DNA of 64,000 bases from Larimichthys crocea (Eukaryota; Chordata; Actinopteri; Sciaenidae). The translations under genes were made by a program, and so were the position numbers. Shown in pieces: positions 36,896 to 51,700 of this stretch (within the stretch, counting starts at the first letter, position 1; every line of letters begins with the position of its first letter). The DNA is taken from assembly GCF_000972845.2 (NCBI RefSeq), contig NC_040029.1:2144695-2208694 (forward strand), given 5' to 3'. The notes beneath the pieces were generated by a model that saw nothing but the letters and a program-made list of their open reading frames with translations, was not told the origin of the DNA and did not search any database.

Positions 36896-38149
36896 ACCTT
36901 CTTTTAACATGAACATCAGGAAGCGTTGTGTTTTCTCGGTGGCAGTTTAATATCGATTGGGAGTACGGCAAAGAAGAAACGACTGGAATTAATTAGAGAC
37001 TGAAAACTTATTTTCGTGCCAGAGCAGCAGAATGTTTAGTGTGACACGGCTCCGCTCATGCCCATTTAAACACCAGTTTGAAATGAGAATTTACGGTATT
37101 TTGATTCTCTGCTATGTAACACACAGAAGGGGAATTTGGTTTTATGTAATCAGTAGTATTTTTCATCTCTCCTCCTCGCCGTCTTCCCTTTCCATCATGT
37201 CAGGCAGATGCAGCGGACATAAAAGCCCTGAGAAGCTTACCGAACCGATGAGGCGGGGGCAAATGTTTTTGGGCATGAATCCACCTCTGAGCGTCTCTTT
37301 TGATCCAGCTCATTCTGTGTTTAACATGGCATGTGTGTGTTGTTCCCAAGTGTAGTGGAAAGAATTCAGATTTTGCCTCGTTGCACCCGGAGCTCAGGCG
37401 GCCCCTCTTTGGGTGCGGGAACTAGCACTCAGGGTGCTACTGTACTGTGTTTGTCGGCGGCTCTACAGATGTCCTGAAGCAGTGATGAGGAAAACAGCCT
37501 CTTTGAGCAGGCTGAGATCATGTTCCATCCTTTTTAGGCATATTCTTTTCATTTAGAAACATACATAAATGTGCATTTAATGCAAAGTCTGATTGAAGAT
37601 TCATGTTTTTTGTCAAATGCGTCTAATTTGGTTTGAGACAAAGAAATCCATTTATTTCTCGGTTGACGTCCACCATCAGGCTTCAAAGATGAAAATCCAA
37701 GTCACACCATCGCAGTCCTTAGTGGTTTGTCTGTCCGTCCATCTGTCCCATGGACAACAATGTCTCTGCAGGGGTGTCAGAAACCTTGAATGTTCCCGTC
37801 ATGTTTGGCTACAGCATCTCAAACAGAAAAAGAACGAGTGATTGTGTTGACACAAAAAGACACACGTGCATACACACACATACACACACGTACACAACCG
37901 TGTCCGAGGCGTCCGAGTCAAACCGCCTTCAGCGCGATCCCACCTCCATTCTTTTCTTTTGTTTTCATCCGAATCAAACATAAAAAGATCAATATATTCA
38001 AACACGTGTGTAATATATATAGATTCATATATAATATATAAAAATTCCAAAAAAAAGGTAAAAATAAAAACTGCAAACCCAAAATGAAAACATTTGAGAG
38101 CAACGAAACAGGGCGAGGAATTAAAAAAAAAAAAAAAAAGTTTGGAGTC

Positions 38150-39694
38150 CTACACGGAGGTTTCAGACTGTAGCCGCAGGACAAACTTGTGTGATTTGGG
38201 GTCGATGTATTCCTCTGACATCTGGATGTACGGGATCTTCTTCGCTGTCACCACCAGGCTGAAGTCCACACACTTCAGCACGAAAACGGTGCCGTCTTTC
38301 AAGCCACTGGTGACCGATGCTTCGCTGATCAGCGTCCACTGGCGGGCTAGCCAGTGGTCCCGGCTGTACTGCAGGGTGGGACCCGGGGTCAGGTAGCTCT
38401 CCAAGAATGCCTGGACACGAGGAAGATATAAAAAAACATGAAACCCCTGAACAAACCCTGAATGCAAACATAACCGCTGTGCGTTAAAGTCCGAGGTCTG
38501 ACCTTGGGCGTCATGTTATTGGTGATGCAGAAGGCCAGATGCTGCTGGATGCTCTCCATGCTGTGGCAGTGCTGCTGCTTGGTGGTCCTCAGGTACTTCT
38601 GCAGGGCGCGAGCCATGGACGGGAAGATGGCTTGTGCTGCCTCTCGCGGGTCCATCACGTCCCCTGGAGCCTTCTTCTGCTCCTCCTCCTGCATGCGCTT
38701 GATATGTGTGAACGCCTCCTCGACTGCCACCACCAGGCTGTGAGGAAACACAGAATAAAAGTTTGTGTCTACTGATGGAGACATTACTCTTAGGTCACAG
38801 GGTGGGGCGATATGAGTCCCAACCAAGAATTACAATAGCTTTATTATAGCCCACCCAAAAGATTACTAGATGTTTGACATGCACAATCCTGCTGGATTTC
38901 ATTTATTCAGCTGCTGTCTCTCCCATCCACCCAGTCCCCTGATTGCCATAGCAACCCTCCATGGACTAGAGGCACCTAATAACTGATTTTTTGGTGGCAG
39001 GATTAAGATGCAAACACTGGCATACCATCACTAACCATCAGCTGTCTATTTACAACATCTAGCAGACACAGAGCAACACCAGCATTCATTCGGAACTGTG
39101 TCTCCTAGTCCAATATTAACTATCTTTTAGCTTGGTTTTGGTCTCCACCAACACTTTAGGGCTCTTTAGCTGCTTTGAAAGCTGCACTATGTTCAACAAC
39201 TGTGTCTGTTAGATGTTTGGTGTTGAGTAGGTTGTGTACACTGCCTTCTGTATCTGTAAACGATGCTATGATGCTATCTAAAACCAAAACAATGAGCTGA
39301 AAGATGCTAAAACGGTGAGAATTCCTTGTGGGTCGTGTGACGCCTTTCACATACAAGTGTTCATGTTATCCATTCATATTACATCTGGTTCATTAGTTCA
39401 GTTTGCTCTGGGCTGGTATGAGTGACTCCAGGCTGGAATAGAGGCAACCATCTGTTTTTGATGAGAGTGTGTTTAGTTAGTTATGGGTAAATAATTGGTT
39501 CTTTATTTACCGCGCTTTGCGCTTGCGGACGCGCCTCTCGTGCTCAGCCTCCTCGTAGTACAGCTCGTTGTGACTGGTGTCCCTGCGGCGGGCTGCTGCA
39601 GCGATCATGGCCCTGGACTGAGAGTGGGCCAGTCCTGCTGCAGCGTTGTTCCCCGGACCTGTCACGACAAAGATTAAGACAGGAATGGTTACTG

Positions 39695-39729
<35 letters not shown>

Positions 39730-42700
39730 TCGCAGGTAAAGTGCCGGTCACAGACTTAGAAACGAAGGTAAAGGAACAAAGAGGTCTTTGGTGATGACAT
39801 AAAGTGCAACATGCTTTTAGAGTGGAGGGGTAGATTATTAATGCACATAAACCGCAGTCCATTTCCTTTTATCACTCGCAATATTAAAACCCCAGGAGCT
39901 GCTGTGGTTAGCCACACAAAGTCGTAATTTTTTTAATTGTTCCGAGCACTGTGATCATTGTAAAATCTAAAACACACTGCTCCCTCGTGCGGCTATTGAT
40001 ATTCAAACATTCCCTTTACTCTGCCACTCGGTGCCTTCAGGAGGAACGGGCCGTCCAATTAAAGTGTCTCAGGCCAACTTCAAAAGTTTACATTTTTGGA
40101 ATTAGGCTAGGAGGGCTGCTGATGAACCCACGCCTGATGTTAATGCAGGTTAAAAGAAGGCAGAGCTGGTGAATTATTAATGCGGGGCAGGGATCGAGCA
40201 TGAACGGAATAATTCATGGAAGGAGAGGAGGGAGTTTTCAACACACCCTGCTCTTAGTATCGCTGCACTTAGATGGGATTTATGGACGTGAATGTTATCC
40301 CGAAAGCCATATGTTGGGTGTCGGGAGTTGGCAAACTTTGAATTTTCACCCAGTGTGGAAGATTTAAAACGCCTTAAGAAAAATAAATCAAAGAAATAAA
40401 GTGAACGACAATCAGAGCCAAAAACTGTGCACAAGTAAAAGTACTTTGTCAGAACGCACACGTCTTTAGCTTAAATGTTTACGTTACAGCAGAGACCAGG
40501 GGGAGTAATTCTGAAGCACGATATGCTGCCTGTATATATGATTACACATTAACACAAGAGACATGCTCTGCTCTGTGTCAATTCAGTGCCAGCCAGTTCT
40601 CTGATGTACTGACCTCAGACCAGCGCTCACAACCGCAGCTCAATGGTTTTCTGCACTGTGGTCTGTTAATATTAGCTGCTGGTGCTGTTTAAAAGCCACA
40701 CTCTGACAGTGGAAAAAGAAACAGGAGAGGATGTAGCTTCAGCCATTAGTGAACTATGAACAGCCATGTTCATAGGCATAGCTGGTAGGATAACAGCAAA
40801 CCACCAGCTTCTTATTATAATGTGCACAAATGCATAAAATAAAAAACAGAAGTGGAGCGATTAATGTATCTAAATCTAAATATCTACTGAAGTAAAAAAG
40901 TAAGCTGCACTAAAACTACCGACAACAACAACAGCCAAAAACTGCAGTTCCTCAAACGTCCACTTGAGGCTGGCTCCAGAAGTGAGTCAGTCTCCATAAG
41001 TCCCCATGTTCAAATGTCCAACTTCGCAGCAGAAATAAACATGTTTACAGCCTGGTACAAAAAACAGTTTTGGTCTCTGTAGATAATTTCCCCGTTCATG
41101 ACAACTGTACTGAGGGTGAATTTATATACAACTCACCTGTTCAGATTATATTAAGACTTAAAGTTAAAGCATGGATGCTTTCATTGACAGGTGGGTGTTG
41201 TTACAGATGGCTAGTCTGAGCAACCGAGTGCCATTCTGCGAATTTTAGATTACTCACAGATACAACATCCACTTTTTATACTGTCATTGAGTAAATGTAG
41301 CTCATTACTACCCATCTGAACACAATACACATTGTTCTGTAGATTCCCTTTTTATGTATGGATTAACTTTTCAAAACAATGCAAAAATATAGAAACATCT
41401 GAGTTATGATGTAAGCTAAATAACTGTCAGTTAACTTTAACAAACTGTGTGAATTGTGTAAAGAAACACACATAATGTTTATTGTATTTCATCTTTTTTT
41501 ATTTCTTTTGATTTGTTTTTATGTAGGCATTCTAAATCCTCCATATCTTAGAGGTTTTCTTATTTTTTATTTGCAGGGATTCATTTCTAATTCCCAATAT
41601 CTCGAGCTAAGAAACCAATGTGCAGACCAAATAGCGTGTCAGGCATCATAAAATCACCTGAACCAATTTGGCTGCAGTGTAAATGAGTGTTATGGCTGCT
41701 TTGTGCTCAGGGCTTCACCACTCTTTAATCAAGGAAAGATTATTGTCTGTCCCTGAGTTCGACTTATTTATTACAGAGGTGGTGCGGCTGCAGAAAGAAA
41801 AGAAAGGCTGGGAAGTAAAAAGACAGGAGAGACAGAGGGAGACGGAGAGGTCCCTGAGCAGCTGCTGCAGGATGAAAATGAAGCAGGATGAGACACGAGA
41901 GAGAAATGACAAGACCGGCAGCGTAATAGCTATTGATTTATCAGCCATCTCCGCCACGGTCTCCCACTAAACATTTGAGAGGAAGCAGAAGACAGGAGGG
42001 AGACAAATGGAGACAGAAAAAAAAACAAGGACTGAGTCTAGTGCAGATAAGTGAAGCTCGAGTACACTTAAGGGAGAGCAATAATTTAATAGAGGGTTTG
42101 TGTTACATTCTACCAGCTGTTGTAAGGAGGGCTGAACTTTTCCATCAACCTGTGGCATGCAAAGAGTGACGAGTGAGCGTGCGAGGCAGTCGGACGGTTC
42201 ATCCAGTGACTTTACTTCTGTGTAGAAAGGAGGCTTTCATTTAGCTTCAAAGACGTATAGATAGAGCGTCTACACAGTGCACAACAGCAGTGTGAACGTG
42301 CTTTGTTTAGGAGCCGTGTCGCTTTCACTTACTGTCGAAGAGGTAGGCTTTCAGTTTAGCTCTTAAGACATCTTAGAAGGTTAGCATCAGTGTAGAGAGA
42401 CACACGAGAGGAGAGAGTCAACATTTCTGCTGAGAAGTTGCTCAAATCTCATTCCGACCTGCTCAAAAGGTACCAGAGGGGGTACTGAGGCAGGTTTCAA
42501 ATAACCACACCTGTGTTTTTGAATTTTTAACTACAAATCACCTGCGCTCTATATATGGCTGTCGACAATTTTCTAATTACACGTCCACAGATCAGTTTCC
42601 TTCCTTCCAGGCAGCCATTTGAAAACTGTAGAAAAAAACTGTAACTTGCAGAGACTTGAGACGTGTTTTAGACGGTAAAATGGTAAATAAAAATCTGTGT

Positions 42701-45700
42701 AAAGAAGTTGTTTCTCTCATTCCAGCGTCTCAGATGAATTCAGTCTTGAGGTTTTTTAACGTCATGTTGAAATAAACGCAAATGAATCAATATGAGCGAA
42801 AGAAATAAATGCAAAACCTCAATTAAATGATTGTCACCTGTGATGTTAACGATGATGTGACTGTTATTTTAATAATTTAAGATATTTTAAGCCATATTTT
42901 GGTTCCAGCAAATGTAAATATTTTCTGGTTTTCTTCAGTTTTGTTCTGTTGGTCAAACAAAACAAACATTTTTATGAAACGTGAACTGGTGATCAAATGA
43001 TGAACTGATTACTGAAGAACACTGAGAGTGATTTTAATTGATAATGAAAATCTGTAGTTTCAGCTTAAGCAGCGTTACTGTTGCACTGAAACAGGAAAGC
43101 TCCAAGTTGCTGAAAGGTGACTGAAATCAACAGAAGAATCGAAAAATTTGTGGAAATGATGTTAACTATATGCAATTTGTTGTTGGTAGGCAAGAACAGA
43201 CAAAACCACCAACATGAGAGAACAAAATTAACTAAAGTCTAAATCATAATTTAATAAGTTAAAGACAGAACGTGTTGACTGTTACAGAGTGTAAAGCCCT
43301 GTGAGACTAATTGTGAACTGACTTGAAATTAAATATAAAATAAAAACAAGTTGTCAGGCATATATTTTTGTGATTTCAGTATATTTTCAGCTCCTCAAAT
43401 GTGAGGATTTTATTTGTCATGTGGTAGTAAAATTAACGCAAGTAGTTTGAATACATCACCTCGGACTCTGGGGAAAAAAATCCAATTTCATAGAGACTAA
43501 AGGCCTAGTTGTGAAAATAATTGAATTAGATTAGATTTCATGTATTTTGCCCGAGAAGACCAGCATTAGGATGAAAAAGCAGACCTTGAACAACATCAGA
43601 ACACAGAGAAACCAGAGCACAGACAAAGACAACATATAGTTTAAAGACCATCCCACTCACCCTCAGCTGGGGCTGCTGGGAACTCACCATCCACGTTGTA
43701 GACCTTGAGGCCGGCCAGGTGCTTGGCTGCGCGGGACTTGGAGGCAGAAAGCAGCGCCGGGTTATGGACTGGGAAGTCACAGTAGTAGTGCTCTAAGATG
43801 GCCAGAGCTGCCCGCTGAATGCTGAAGAGGAGAAAAGGAGAAGGTTTAGCCTCAGGAATGATTTCAGTTAAAATTCAGGTAGCTCTTTGCCGGTATGAGA
43901 GACTGAACTCTGAAAAAAAAGGGAGAGAAGAATGTGAGAAACCTTATCCACAGGACGTTTTTTACTTGTAATACCCAATACCAGGAAATCCCTGCGGTAA
44001 CTCTACACTGCTTCTTGCTGAATACAGAAAAGCAGTAAAAAGATAAGAGAGGGCAAAAACAGGATGAAGTATTAGCCCAAAGACCTTTTTTTCTTTTTGG
44101 CTTTCTTTGCAAGCCTGCTACGACTGAAAAAAATCCTTCCTGTATATTTCAAGGATAGCAGGTGTCTGAGTGGTAGCAAGGAGAGGAAGATTTTTAAGAG
44201 TCTCCTCATATCAACTCAAAACCAACAGGATAAAACATGAAAGAAAAGAAAAAGTACAGCTGTAAAAAAGAGAGCAGGGGAAGGACAGAAGGTGACGCTG
44301 GAGGAGGAAAGGAGATGACAAACGAGAGCTAAAAGATCTAACGGTAATACCTCACTTCATGCCTTAGAGGGAAACTCCCTGAACGCTGTGAGGCTAAAGC
44401 CATACAAAACACAGAAGGAATAACATTTTTCACACAGCTAGAAGATAAAATATAAGCGAACTACTAAAAAAAATGACACATGGGTGCCAACAACAGGAAG
44501 GGAAGACGGACGAGACACAAGATGATCCAACAATTCACTAGAACTTCATTAGCTCCTGACTGTGAACTGCAAATCAGATTCCTGCATTTCTTTTTGCTCT
44601 TCTTCTTCAATATCCATTTCTAGCATGTTAACTCTTTCCCAAACCAAACCACCAACACTTAAGATCCACGTTTAATGTGGATTTGAGCATCAAACCGCAA
44701 AACATACTGAAGTTTGGAGCAGAACAGATTATGACTCCTTGCGGTTTTCTGCCGTTCGCGCTCAACAACAACAGCCTCAGATCTCTGAGCTGCAGTGTGA
44801 TGGTTGCCATAGTTGCCGCATGCAAACTGACAACGGAGACAGAGGTGATGTTTGAGGTGATGAGAGAAGGGGTGAGACACAAGAGAGAGGGAATAAACCA
44901 GTCAGAGATTGGTGTGTGTTCCTGATCAGCACAGATCCTGATCCTTCACACTGTGGATCAGACAGCGTGCCAGGTCTTGTTACTAAAACACTATTAAACT
45001 GTACACAAGTCGGGTGTTGTCACGTTATAGGACATAAATCATTGAGTCTTTTATCATATACTGCCTCCGTTTTCCTGTAAGTGAGCTGCAAGAGATTATG
45101 TGTACTTTGAAAAGAAGATTTAAAACGTTCTTCCTCTCATGAATGAGCTCAATTCAACACACTCTGCTATGACCCACATCTAACGTTAGATTGATATTGT
45201 TGTCTATTGCTGACACAGCTAACCCACTTCATGACTTAGGATACTGTTACACAGTGTTTAAGCATTTACTACGGTCATGTCACTGCTATCGACATAGTTT
45301 AGCAAAGACTTTCACATTAAAACACAGAACTATAAAATGGTTTTAAAGGTATAGTGTGAAAGATTTAGCAGTATCTGGTAGTGAAATTATTACGAATTGA
45401 ACTCAACAGTGCAAAAAGTCTGTGTAAGCATACCCACTCTATATGTAGATATAGAAGGCTAATTCTAACATAATACACTAAAAACATAGTTATACTATAT
45501 ATATACTCTTTCAAATAATGGACAGGACATGGTTAGCGTAGTGTAGCTCGGCATACAGACTGGAAACAGCTGTAATGATGAACATGTTGGATTTGGTTTA
45601 TTTAAGACACAAACAAATATTTAAAAAACAACAATTCTGGGCATCTTTCAATCCCGTCATGACAACAGGTTCTGTATCACTAAGTGTTGTGCTGGATTGT

Positions 45701-48700
45701 GGTCAGTCCATCCTGAAAACTAAGAGAGACACACACACACTTTTGAGCAGAGAGTTGTTTGGAGAGATTTCTACACCCTGAATTGGAAAACTTCCACATT
45801 CGAAGGCCCCTTCTCACTACTAAGCCTACCATACTAAACCTGTGAAGATCTAACCCTGAAAAATGTCACTGTGGCCCAGCCCCCACACTGCAGATGCCTC
45901 TGGAGCATCAGGTAGGAAGACTTAACACCCGAAATTGAATATAGCGCTAAATCTATCTACTTTAAAAACACTGACATAAATTTGCTCTACCAACAAGCCT
46001 AAATGCTCTCACGTGCTTTTTGTAAATGCATATACTATTGTTAGTCAAGGCCAGTGTTGGTTAGGGCAATGATTTGATCTTCTGAAACCAGTAGGCTGGT
46101 TTGTGTACAGGAAATGAGAAAGGAGGACATTCAAACAATGAAAACATTTTTGGATCAAATATAAAAAGCTATCAGGAACCAGAAAAATACATTATAGATA
46201 GAACTCTTTTGGTGTTTTGTAGTGACAACATGAGTTTGTCTTATCCAACCTTGGACATTTATCATGCTGTATGTCATCCCAAACCTTTATCCGAGTCATC
46301 TTATACTAACCTTTCTAATAATGGGCTCATGGGAACTCAACACTCAGACCAGTAACCATTATTGTAACTTTAGGGTTCAACATTTTGGGAAATAAGATGT
46401 TAAATCATTGGATTTGGTTGCTCATCATGTTGGATTTGGTTGGTTTAAGACACAAACAAATATTTAAAAAACAACAATTCTGGGCATCCTTCTGTTATGA
46501 CCCGATATAGAACCTGTTAGGACAACAGGTTCTTTATCACTAAGTGTTGTATTGTGGTCATTCCACTCTGAGCACTGAGACAAAGACTCACTTTTGAGTC
46601 AAGAGTTGTTTGGAGACATTTATACATTCCGAATTTGAAAACGTCCCAAGTCTGAAGGTCCTTCTAAACCATAAAATCTAAAACTGACCTTGAAAAATGT
46701 CACTGTGGCCCAGCTGCCAGACATTAGATACCTCTGGAGCATCAGGTAGGATGGCTTAACACCCAAAATTGAACATAGTGCTGAATGTTGATCTGTTTTG
46801 AAAACACTGAGGAGACAAATTTGCTCCTAACCATCCAGCCTAAAGCTGCTCATTAAACATAATACAGGACAGAGCAGCTCACACATGCTGTACAATAAAG
46901 GTTTTAATTCTTGTAAATACAGTTAACCATATGGCATTTTGACTCAAGGCCAGTTTTGGTTAGGACAATCATTTGATCTCACCCATCTTTTATGTTTAAA
47001 TTCATTCACTGAAAATGGGAGATAATCAGAAGTGTTTGATGCATTCTTTAGCACATGGTCTGGTGGTGTGTGTTTGTTCATGTTGTGTGAACTGAATGAC
47101 CCTCACAGACAGAACACCTGAACTTCACGTATTTTCTCTCCATGTTCATTGTCTCTCCTCACAGTCACACCGACAGCACCTGAACTTGAGGCAGGTGAAG
47201 TTCTGTCAAGTGGGACTTGCAGTTACTCCATCCTGGAGTTCATTGGTGAAGGCTGCTTTGGCAAAGTGGCCCAATGCCAAAGGCTCCATGCAAACGAGGC
47301 AGTCGCTATAAAGATCCTCAAAGACACTGAATATATCCAGGACACAGAGAATGAGGTATAACTTTGGACCGCTTCTTATGACATACAGTTACATTCTCTT
47401 TCTGTAACCTCCGTCAGAGTACGTACTTTAACTGATTCATTCTTCTCTCTTCTCCCAGGTGTCCATGTTAGAACACATCCATGTTCTCAATCCAGACCAC
47501 ACTAACGTGGTAAAGTTCTTTGAGTGTTTTTATTACATGGGACAGACGTGTCTGACATTTGAGATGCTAGATCGTAGTCTCTATGATCTGCTCTTAGAAC
47601 AAAACTGGAATCCTCTTACTGTCAAAGAGGTGCGACCAATAGCACAGCAGATGTGTATCATTAAAAATGGAACCAATTATCTATTGTTCATATAAATTAA
47701 CAAACCTAACCCTAAACCTTACAAAATAACACTAAATCCCAAACTTGTATATCTTTATTGTTCTGTCCTTGCAGATGTTGGTCGCTCTTGATGCCCTCAA
47801 GGGTCTTGGTGTCCTGCACGCAGACATTAAGCCTGACAACGTAATGCTTGTCGACCAGCAGGACCAGCCCTTCAGGCTCAAACTCATAGACTTCGGTGAA
47901 GCCATTTTTGTCTAGCCTGGGCTAGAGATTCAGCCAGCAGGATACAGGTATCTTCATCTTTTAATCTAGCAGATTATTAGTATTTTTACTAAATGTCCAC
48001 ATTGTTCTCTTTCTCGTCAAAGATTGCAAACAGATTTCTCATCTTCTTGTTTTCCCTCTTCAGGGCTCCAGAAGTTGCTCTGGGCCTGCCCTTCACTGAG
48101 TCTATTGATGTGTGGGGAGCTGGCTGCGTCTTGGCATTCGTCTACCTTGCTGAGAACCTCTTCCCTGTCCATTGTGGCTATCAGATGGTAGGTCAGCTAC
48201 CTCCATATCCACAGGCAAATGGGGACTTTATGCAAATGATGTTGTCAACTGACGTGATTATTTGTTTGTCTGCAGATGAAGCACATGGTTGAGGTGATTG
48301 GTCAGCCAGAGGACCACCTGCTCTGTGCCGGCCAGTTCACAAAGTGCTTCTTCAGTCAGGAGGAAGCTGTCGATGGTCCAGCATGGAGGCTTATGGTAGA
48401 GTAGCCATGTTCTTTGTTTGAGTTGATTAAATAATTTTATTTGAACTCTTTTAAGTAGTTCTCATACATATTGTGTTCCTTCAGACACCAGATGAATACA
48501 CAGTTGCCAATAACATTGCACCAGAAGAAAAGAGCAGTGATACCAACCTGCCCAGCTCGCTGGATGACCTAGTTGATGTAGGTACTCTCTGATGGGTTGT
48601 AAGAGTAAATACTGAACTGAATCTGTTTCCACATGCAGGTCTATCCAAAAGAGGACAATAATGAATTTGAGGACAGAACGGCGTTTATCGACCTCCTGAA

Positions 48701-51700
48701 ACAGCTGCTGCATCCTATTGGGGATCAAAGAATCTCTCCCCATCAGGCTCTGCATCACAGTTTCTTTACCATGTCGCACCTGACTGAGCTCCCTGACAGC
48801 AGTGACTAGTAAGTGACCATGTGTCTGGTAGTAAATATCTCTTGAGGGGTTGGATGGATTGATGGCTTCATTGATTAATTGACTGATTCACTAATTGACT
48901 GTCATACTTGTTCCAGTCTGACCACCTCCAGAGCTCTGATGAGTTGCTGCCCAATGGAGGAGTCGGATCCAGCTGCCTGGTCTGAAGGAGAACTGCCCAA
49001 CATCTCTGATGACGAAGATCCAGCTGCCTGGCCTGAAGGAGAACTGCCCAACATCTCTGATGAAGAAGATCCAGCTGCCTGGTCTGAAGGAGAACTGCCT
49101 AACGTCTCTGATGACGAAGATCCAGCTGCCTGGCCTGAAGGAGAACTGCCCAACATCTCTGATGACGAAGATCCAGCTGCCTGGTCTGAGGAAGAACTGC
49201 CTAACGTCTCCTGTGACAGAGAGCCATCAGACTGGTCTGCTGAAGGACTTGCTATTGTCACCTGTGTCAGAGAGCCATCAGACTGGACCTCTCATGAAGG
49301 ACAGTCCCTCTCCAATGATGAAGACCTTAACCTTTGGTCTTCGGATGGTAAAAACTTGCTGGACAGTTTTCGCAAGTTCTTTGGCTGAGTTGTGGTAAAC
49401 TTTAGTTGCAGCTGCCGCCCCACTGTGGAGGACTGATAACATGTATATATGTATTTTTTGATAAACTGTGGCACTGTTACATTTTCGGAATTTCTAAGGG
49501 AGAACTGCCCAACGTCTCCTGAGCCATCAGACTGGTCTAATGAACGACTTGTTATTGTCACCTGTGACCAAGAGCCATCAGACTGGGCTTCTGATGAAGT
49601 ACTCGCCATTAGACTGCCATATATATTCTGTATATATTTTTTGATGACCTTTGGCACTGTTACATTTTTGGAATACACTTTTACACGTTTACCATCTGGG
49701 GAACAACTGCCCAACGTCTCCTGTGACGGAGAGCCATCAGACTGGACTTCTGATGGAGCTCAACCCAAAGACTTTGCAGATGCAGCACTTTCTGGGTCTT
49801 CTCATGAAGAACAGCACCTCTCCAATGATGAAGACCTTAGTCTTTGGTCTTCTGATGGAGCACTGCTGCAGCCTCAGCTTCCTCTGGTGGAAACTTGCTG
49901 AACAGTTTACGCTGCGCGTTAAACTTGAGTTGCTGCTGTTGCCCCGCTGTGGAGGACTGACAACACCTGATAAACTGTGGCACTATGACATTTTTTTAAT
50001 ACACTTGTTTTTTGGCAATGGTGTCTCAATCATCATTTACCATCACTCATCATTTTACACTCTCTTCTCTCCACTCTTCTGATTATTGCAATCTTTCTCA
50101 GTATCTCATTCATCAACAAGAAAAAACCTGAGCAATTTGTTCTGTGATTATACTTTTAGTTCACTTTAAATACTGATTTTGCCAATAATATAGTAATTGC
50201 CTATAAATCTCAGCCACCATCTTCTTCTTCTCATTCTTGATTAACAATCATTTTAAATTATTTTGGATGTTTCTCTATAGCATGACAACCTGCCATTGAT
50301 CTTATGAATGGCTTCTGTGAATTTTATATGACGGATATCCGTCGTAGCAACACAGAACTTTAACCCATGTAATCAGCTCACATCAGTGTTGTTTCCAGAT
50401 GCTGTAGGCAGCTGTTTTAAATAATGCTAAACCCACCGTACACTACACGCACAAAACCGAACAGCAGACATATTTACTTAGTCCAGACTGAAAAAAAAGA
50501 ATGAATATGAGACTTAGATCCATCTGGAGTACACTACGACTCCACTGTTTGCTAACAGGTTCAGTCAAATTAAAATCAACACTAAAATGAAATGAAATAT
50601 TAAACTAGCAGATTAGTTTTGAAAGGAATGATTCACAGTGTGAAGCACCCGCAGGGATTCGGTGGCTGCTACAACTTTGTTGTAAAGCCAGAAAAGCTCA
50701 GTTCCTGTGACCTGCATTTGGTTGCCAGGAGGACAGCAGATGCTGTCTGTGTGTAACTGTGTGGATTTATCCATTACTGTGTCATTCTTTCAGGCCATGT
50801 GGAGAGCAAATTCAATATTCATCAACAAGAACACTTGATGGTAGCATGCGCTTCATATTAGGCCAAAGAAGGATCACAGTGTGACCTCTGACCCACAGAT
50901 GAAAGCACTCTATGACGACTTTCTGACCTTGTGTAACTTCCATTACTTCCTCGGAACAAATCATACATAACGTGAAGGCACGATTTGAAATGTCACAGGC
51001 GCATGTCGTTCATTCTCACTGCTCTGCCATCCGGAGATAGTCACATGTACGAGAGCTGACAGTGGCATCAGGACAGGCTAACAGAGTTACAAGACAGATG
51101 TTTACAGGCTAAAAATACTCGACTTGTGAAGATAGCTGTCTGGCAATGTTGATCTGCATCGGAAGAAAATGAAGAACCAAGAGTGGAAGAGAGTAAAAGA
51201 CAATCAATGTCCCTAAAATGGCCAGATTGAATTCTCGTTTCTAAATTTAAATTAAGGAATTTAAATATCATATCTATAAATCTTTTTAAGACTTAATTCA
51301 AATCCACATTCTCAGTTTGTTAGTGTCCCTGTATCTGTACACTGTTACTGTAATTGCTCCCCGGCTTTCCCAGAGGTAAACCATATGATTTCAGCAACAG
51401 TGCGTCACTCAGCAGACAGAACCCTATAAGAAAACAAACACATTATAGAGTGTTGATTATGTAGCGAGGCTGGAGCCGGAGCTCATTTCCGCCAAAGGGG
51501 AAGAAAAGAGTGTGATAGCAACTCCCTTGGTTGACTCAAGGAACCCGGACAGCCCTCTCTTGTATTGAGCCTTTTAGAGGCACTACAGACAGGACCATTG
51601 TTCAGTGGCCACTTGCGTAAGTGCTGAGTCAGAGTTCCTGCCACTTCTCAACATCGATCAATTATTAAGCCGGGCAAACACGACAAAACCGAAGCAGCTC

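Noticed and set aside
47913..47915. Stop-codon readthrough at TAG in the kinase
   Set aside because: The splice donor of the previous intron is also broken, so degeneration or sequence error is simpler than readthrough.
48902..49261. Minus-strand frame of 119 codons opposite the kinase tail exon
   Set aside because: It mirrors the 51-bp repeat on the coding strand and has no family resemblance.
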